Below are positions 34,015-36,186 of a DNA stretch of 36,186 nucleotides, in pieces (the first letter of the stretch is position 1; each line of letters begins with the position of its first letter). The position numbers were made by a program, and so were the translations under genes. Source of the DNA: an uncultured Bacteroides sp. (GTDB taxonomy: Bacteria > Bacteroidota > Bacteroidia > Bacteroidales > Bacteroidaceae); NCBI GenBank assembly GCA_900766195.1, contig CAAFUN010000005.1, positions 1 to 36,186 of the forward strand, in the 5' to 3' direction. Below the pieces are notes generated by a model. That model was not told the origin of the DNA, did not search any database, and worked only from the letters and a program-made list of their open reading frames with translations.

Positions 34015-36003
34015 ATGAAGCAAGAAGAAGAAAAGGTTACCGGTTTACCGGAAAATGCGTTCCGTGAACTGAAACCGGGTGAAGTTTATAACCCCTTGAT
34101 GAGTCCCGATAAGAAGTATGCCGAAGTAAACATTTGGTCGGTATCTTGGGGTATTGCAATGGCTATATTATTTTCGGCGGCAGCAGCATATCTCGGACTG
34201 AAAGTGGGTCAGGTATTCGAAGCAGCCATACCTATTGCCATCATTGCCGTAGGTGTATCCGGAGCAGCCAAGCGAAAAAATGCTCTTGGTGAGAATGTGA
34301 TTATCCAGTCCATCGGTGCAAGCTCCGGAGTTATTGTAGCCGGTGCCATCTTTACTCTTCCTGCGCTTTATATTCTTCAAGAGAATTATCCTGCTGAAAT
34401 TACCGTAACCTTTACGCAAGTATTCATAAGTTCGTTGCTGGGAGGTGTATTGGGTATTCTTTTTCTAATACCTTTTCGTAAATACTTTGTAAGCGATATG
34501 CATGGTAAATACCCATTTCCCGAAGCAACAGCCACTACACAGGTGTTGGTATCCGGTGAAAAAGGTGGTAGCCAAGCCAAACCATTATTGATTGCCGGTA
34601 TCGTAGGTGGACTGTATGACTTTATAGTAGCCACCTTCGGTTGGTGGAATGAGAATTTCACAACCCGTGTTTGTGGTTGGGGAGAGGCTTTAGCAGAAAA
34701 AGCCAAGCTGGTATTCAAGGTTAACACAGGTGCAGCGGTATTAGGATTGGGCTATATCGTAGGGTTAAAATATGCCTCTATCATCTGTGCCGGCTCATTG
34801 GCCGTGTGGTGGATCATTATACCAGGTATGTCTTTCTTCTGGGGAGACAGCGTGCTCAACCAATGGAATCCGGACATTACGGCTACCGTAGGAAGCATGC
34901 TTCCTGAAGAGATATTTAAGTATTACGCCAAAAGCATTGGTATCGGAGGCATTGCCATGGCCGGTATCATTGGTATTATAAAATCATGGAGTATTATTAA
35001 AAGTGCCGTAGGACTTGCTGCCAAAGAGATAAAAGGCAACAACACGCTAGAAGCATCAGTAAAGCGTACTCAAAGGGATCTTTCGATGAAAATTATAGCC
35101 ATCGGCTCTCTGCTGACTTTACTGCTGGTTGTACTTTTCTTCTATTTCGATGTGATGCAAGGTAATCTGCTTCACACTGTTGTTGCAGTAATCTTAGTAG
35201 CCGGTATTGCATTCTTATTCACAACCGTTGCGGCTAACGCTATTGCCATTGTAGGTACCAATCCTGTTTCGGGTATGACATTGATGACTTTAATCCTGGC
35301 ATCGGTGGTAATGGTAGCCGTCGGCTTAAGAGGTCCTTCGGGCATGGTTGCCGCGTTAGTTATGGGTGGTGTGGTATGTACCGCTCTGTCTATGGCAGGT
35401 GGTTTCATCACCGACCTGAAGATAGGTTATTGGCTGGGTACCACTCCTGTAAAGCAGGAAGCATGGAAGTTTCTGGGTACCATTGTATCGGCAGCAACCG
35501 TAGGAGGAGTGATGATTATCTTGAACAAGACTTATGGTTTCACCAGTGGCCAGCTCTCCGCTCCGCAGGCAAATGCCATGGCTGCAGTAATAGAACCTTT
35601 AATGAACGGTGTAGGTGCTCCGTGGTTACTATATGGTGTAGGTGCCATACTTGCTATTGTCTTAACTTTCTTCAAGATCCCGGCTTTGGCTTTTGCTCTG
35701 GGTATGTTCATTCCACTGGAACTCAACGTTCCCTTAGTAGTGGGTGGTGCTATCAACTGGTATGTTACCAGCCGGAGTAAAGATGCAGTAGTCAATGCCA
35801 CTCGTGGTGAAAAAGGAACGCTCATTGCTTCGGGTTTCATTGCCGGTGGAGCACTAATGGGAGTAGTAAGTGCCGCTATGCGCTTTGGTGGAATTAATAT
35901 GGTCAATGAGGCATGGATAAACAATAGTTGGTCTGAAGTAGTAGCTCTTGTTGCTTATATTGCGTTGATTCTATATTTCATCAAGGCTTCTATGAAGAAA
36001 TAA
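34015..36003 (+). CDS. OPT family oligopeptide transporter
   Basis: The 662-aa inner-membrane protein has about fourteen to sixteen hydrophobic helices. Its N-terminus (YNPLMSPDKKYAEVNIWSV) is followed by the OPT segment ILFSAAAAYLGLKVGQVFEA and the family motif MHGKYPFPEATATTQVLVSG. Further on come ANAIAIVGTNPVSGMT and GGFITDLKIGYWLGTTPVKQ. The OPT family moves oligopeptides or metal chelates; prokaryotic members of this length (660-670 aa) are annotated as oligopeptide transporters without a proven substrate. The preceding 144-bp gap holds no obvious promoter or riboswitch. A corrinoid role is not supported by sequence. Confidence 0.93.
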   Translation: MKQEEEKVTGLPENAFRELKPGEVYNPLMSPDKKYAEVNIWSVSWGIAMAILFSAAAAYLGLKVGQVFEAAIPIAIIAVGVSGAAKRKNALGENVIIQSIGASSGVIVAGAIFTLPALYILQENYPAEITVTFTQVFISSLLGGVLGILFLIPFRKYFVSDMHGKYPFPEATATTQVLVSGEKGGSQAKPLLIAGIVGGLYDFIVATFGWWNENFTTRVCGWGEALAEKAKLVFKVNTGAAVLGLGYIVGLKYASIICAGSLAVWWIIIPGMSFFWGDSVLNQWNPDITATVGSMLPEEIFKYYAKSIGIGGIAMAGIIGIIKSWSIIKSAVGLAAKEIKGNNTLEASVKRTQRDLSMKIIAIGSLLTLLLVVLFFYFDVMQGNLLHTVVAVILVAGIAFLFTTVAANAIAIVGTNPVSGMTLMTLILASVVMVAVGLRGPSGMVAALVMGGVVCTALSMAGGFITDLKIGYWLGTTPVKQEAWKFLGTIVSAATVGGVMIILNKTYGFTSGQLSAPQANAMAAVIEPLMNGVGAPWLLYGVGAILAIVLTFFKIPALAFALGMFIPLELNVPLVVGGAINWYVTSRSKDAVVNATRGEKGTLIASGFIAGGALMGVVSAAMRFGGINMVNEAWINNSWSEVVALVAYIALILYFIKASMKK

Positions 36004-36034
36004 ATATTATACAAACAAGCAAAATAGACTTAAT

Positions 36035-36069
36035 GGTGAAGATTCATCCTAAAAAGATGAATTTTCACC
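36035..36069. repeat. Hairpin downstream of the OPT gene
   Basis: Positions 36035-36048 and 36056-36069 form a 14-bp stem with one G-U pair and a 7-nt A-rich loop, 31 nt after the OPT stop codon. No T run follows in either direction. It probably marks the 3' end of the OPT transcript. Confidence 0.55.
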
Positions 36070-36127
36070 CTCGTATGTTTAAAAGAAGCAGTTACTTTGG
36101 ATAAAATCTATAAATCAAAATATCATT

Positions 36128-36186
36128 ATGAGAACAATCTTTGTTATTGCAACTTTAATTATGACAACCATGCTGTCAGCACAAAA
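36128..36186 (+). CDS. Partial CDS: signal peptide of an exported protein
   Basis: Only the first 19 codons are inside the window: MRTIFVIATLIMTTMLSAQ. This is a typical Sec signal peptide ending at an LSAQ-type cleavage site common in Bacteroidales. The mature protein lies beyond the right edge, so no function can be given. A TTACTTTG sequence about 30 nt upstream is a one-mismatch -7 box. Confidence 0.75.
   Translation, partial: MRTIFVIATLIMTTMLSAQ

Noticed and set aside
1..36186. CRISPR array, tRNA or rRNA genes
   Set aside because: No regularly spaced repeats, no cloverleaf with the TTCGA/TTCAA T-arm, and no rRNA-like conserved stretches were seen on either strand.

Overview
The window looks like a chromosomal segment of a gut-type Bacteroidales, probably Bacteroides. 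Many genes lack a Shine-Dalgarno sequence. Promoter-like TAnnTTTG boxes sit 15-40 nt before several starts. DUF1573, OPT, AmgK/MurU and TonB-dependent receptor genes add to this picture. The species cannot be named from sequence alone. There is no rRNA, tRNA, CRISPR array or intact mobile element.

Layout. (1) 228-2315 (-): an ECF sigma factor, a one-helix putative anti-sigma protein and an unusual lipoprotein form a tight operon that ends in a hairpin near the left edge. (2) 2466-4602 (-): a PduO-type cob(I)alamin adenosyltransferase lies downstream of CbiA, cobyrinate a,c-diamide synthase. (3) 4694-6999 (+): an AmgK-like sugar kinase fused to a RapZ C-terminal domain is followed by a MurU-like nucleotidyltransferase, suggesting amino-sugar or cell-wall recycling. 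(4) 7271-23355 (+): a cobalamin riboswitch leads a 15.6-kb gene run: BtuB-like receptor, exported CbiK, PepSY membrane protein, membrane-anchored CobN-family protein, then four bifunctional corrin-ring enzymes (CbiH-CbiC, CbiE-CbiT, CbiG-CbiF, CbiJ-CbiD). (5) 23438-26676 (+): a YqhD-like alcohol dehydrogenase and a Kup potassium transporter. (6) 26677-27662: almost 1 kb without a clear gene, holding a good minus-strand promoter, hairpins, direct repeats and a candidate structured RNA. (7) 27663-32368 (-): a MATE transporter and a BtuFCD-type ABC importer. (8) 32594-36186 (+): CbiL, a DUF1573 protein, an OPT transporter and the first codons of another exported protein.

How it works together. 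BtuB (outer membrane) with BtuFCD (periplasm and inner membrane) would import corrinoids. CbiL, CbiH, CbiF, CbiG, CbiD, CbiJ, CbiE, CbiT, CbiC and CbiA cover the anaerobic corrin-ring pathway from cobalt-factor II to the a,c-diamide, and the adenosyltransferase adds the upper ligand. CbiB, CbiP and the nucleotide-loop genes are not in this window. The main puzzle is the chelatase block. CbiK carries a signal peptide, and CobN is anchored at both ends with a predicted periplasmic catalytic domain and no CobS/CobT partner. With the PepSY protein between them, this looks like a periplasmic tetrapyrrole/metal-handling module built into a B12-regulated operon, not a standard cytosolic cobaltochelatase. 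That interpretation is inference.
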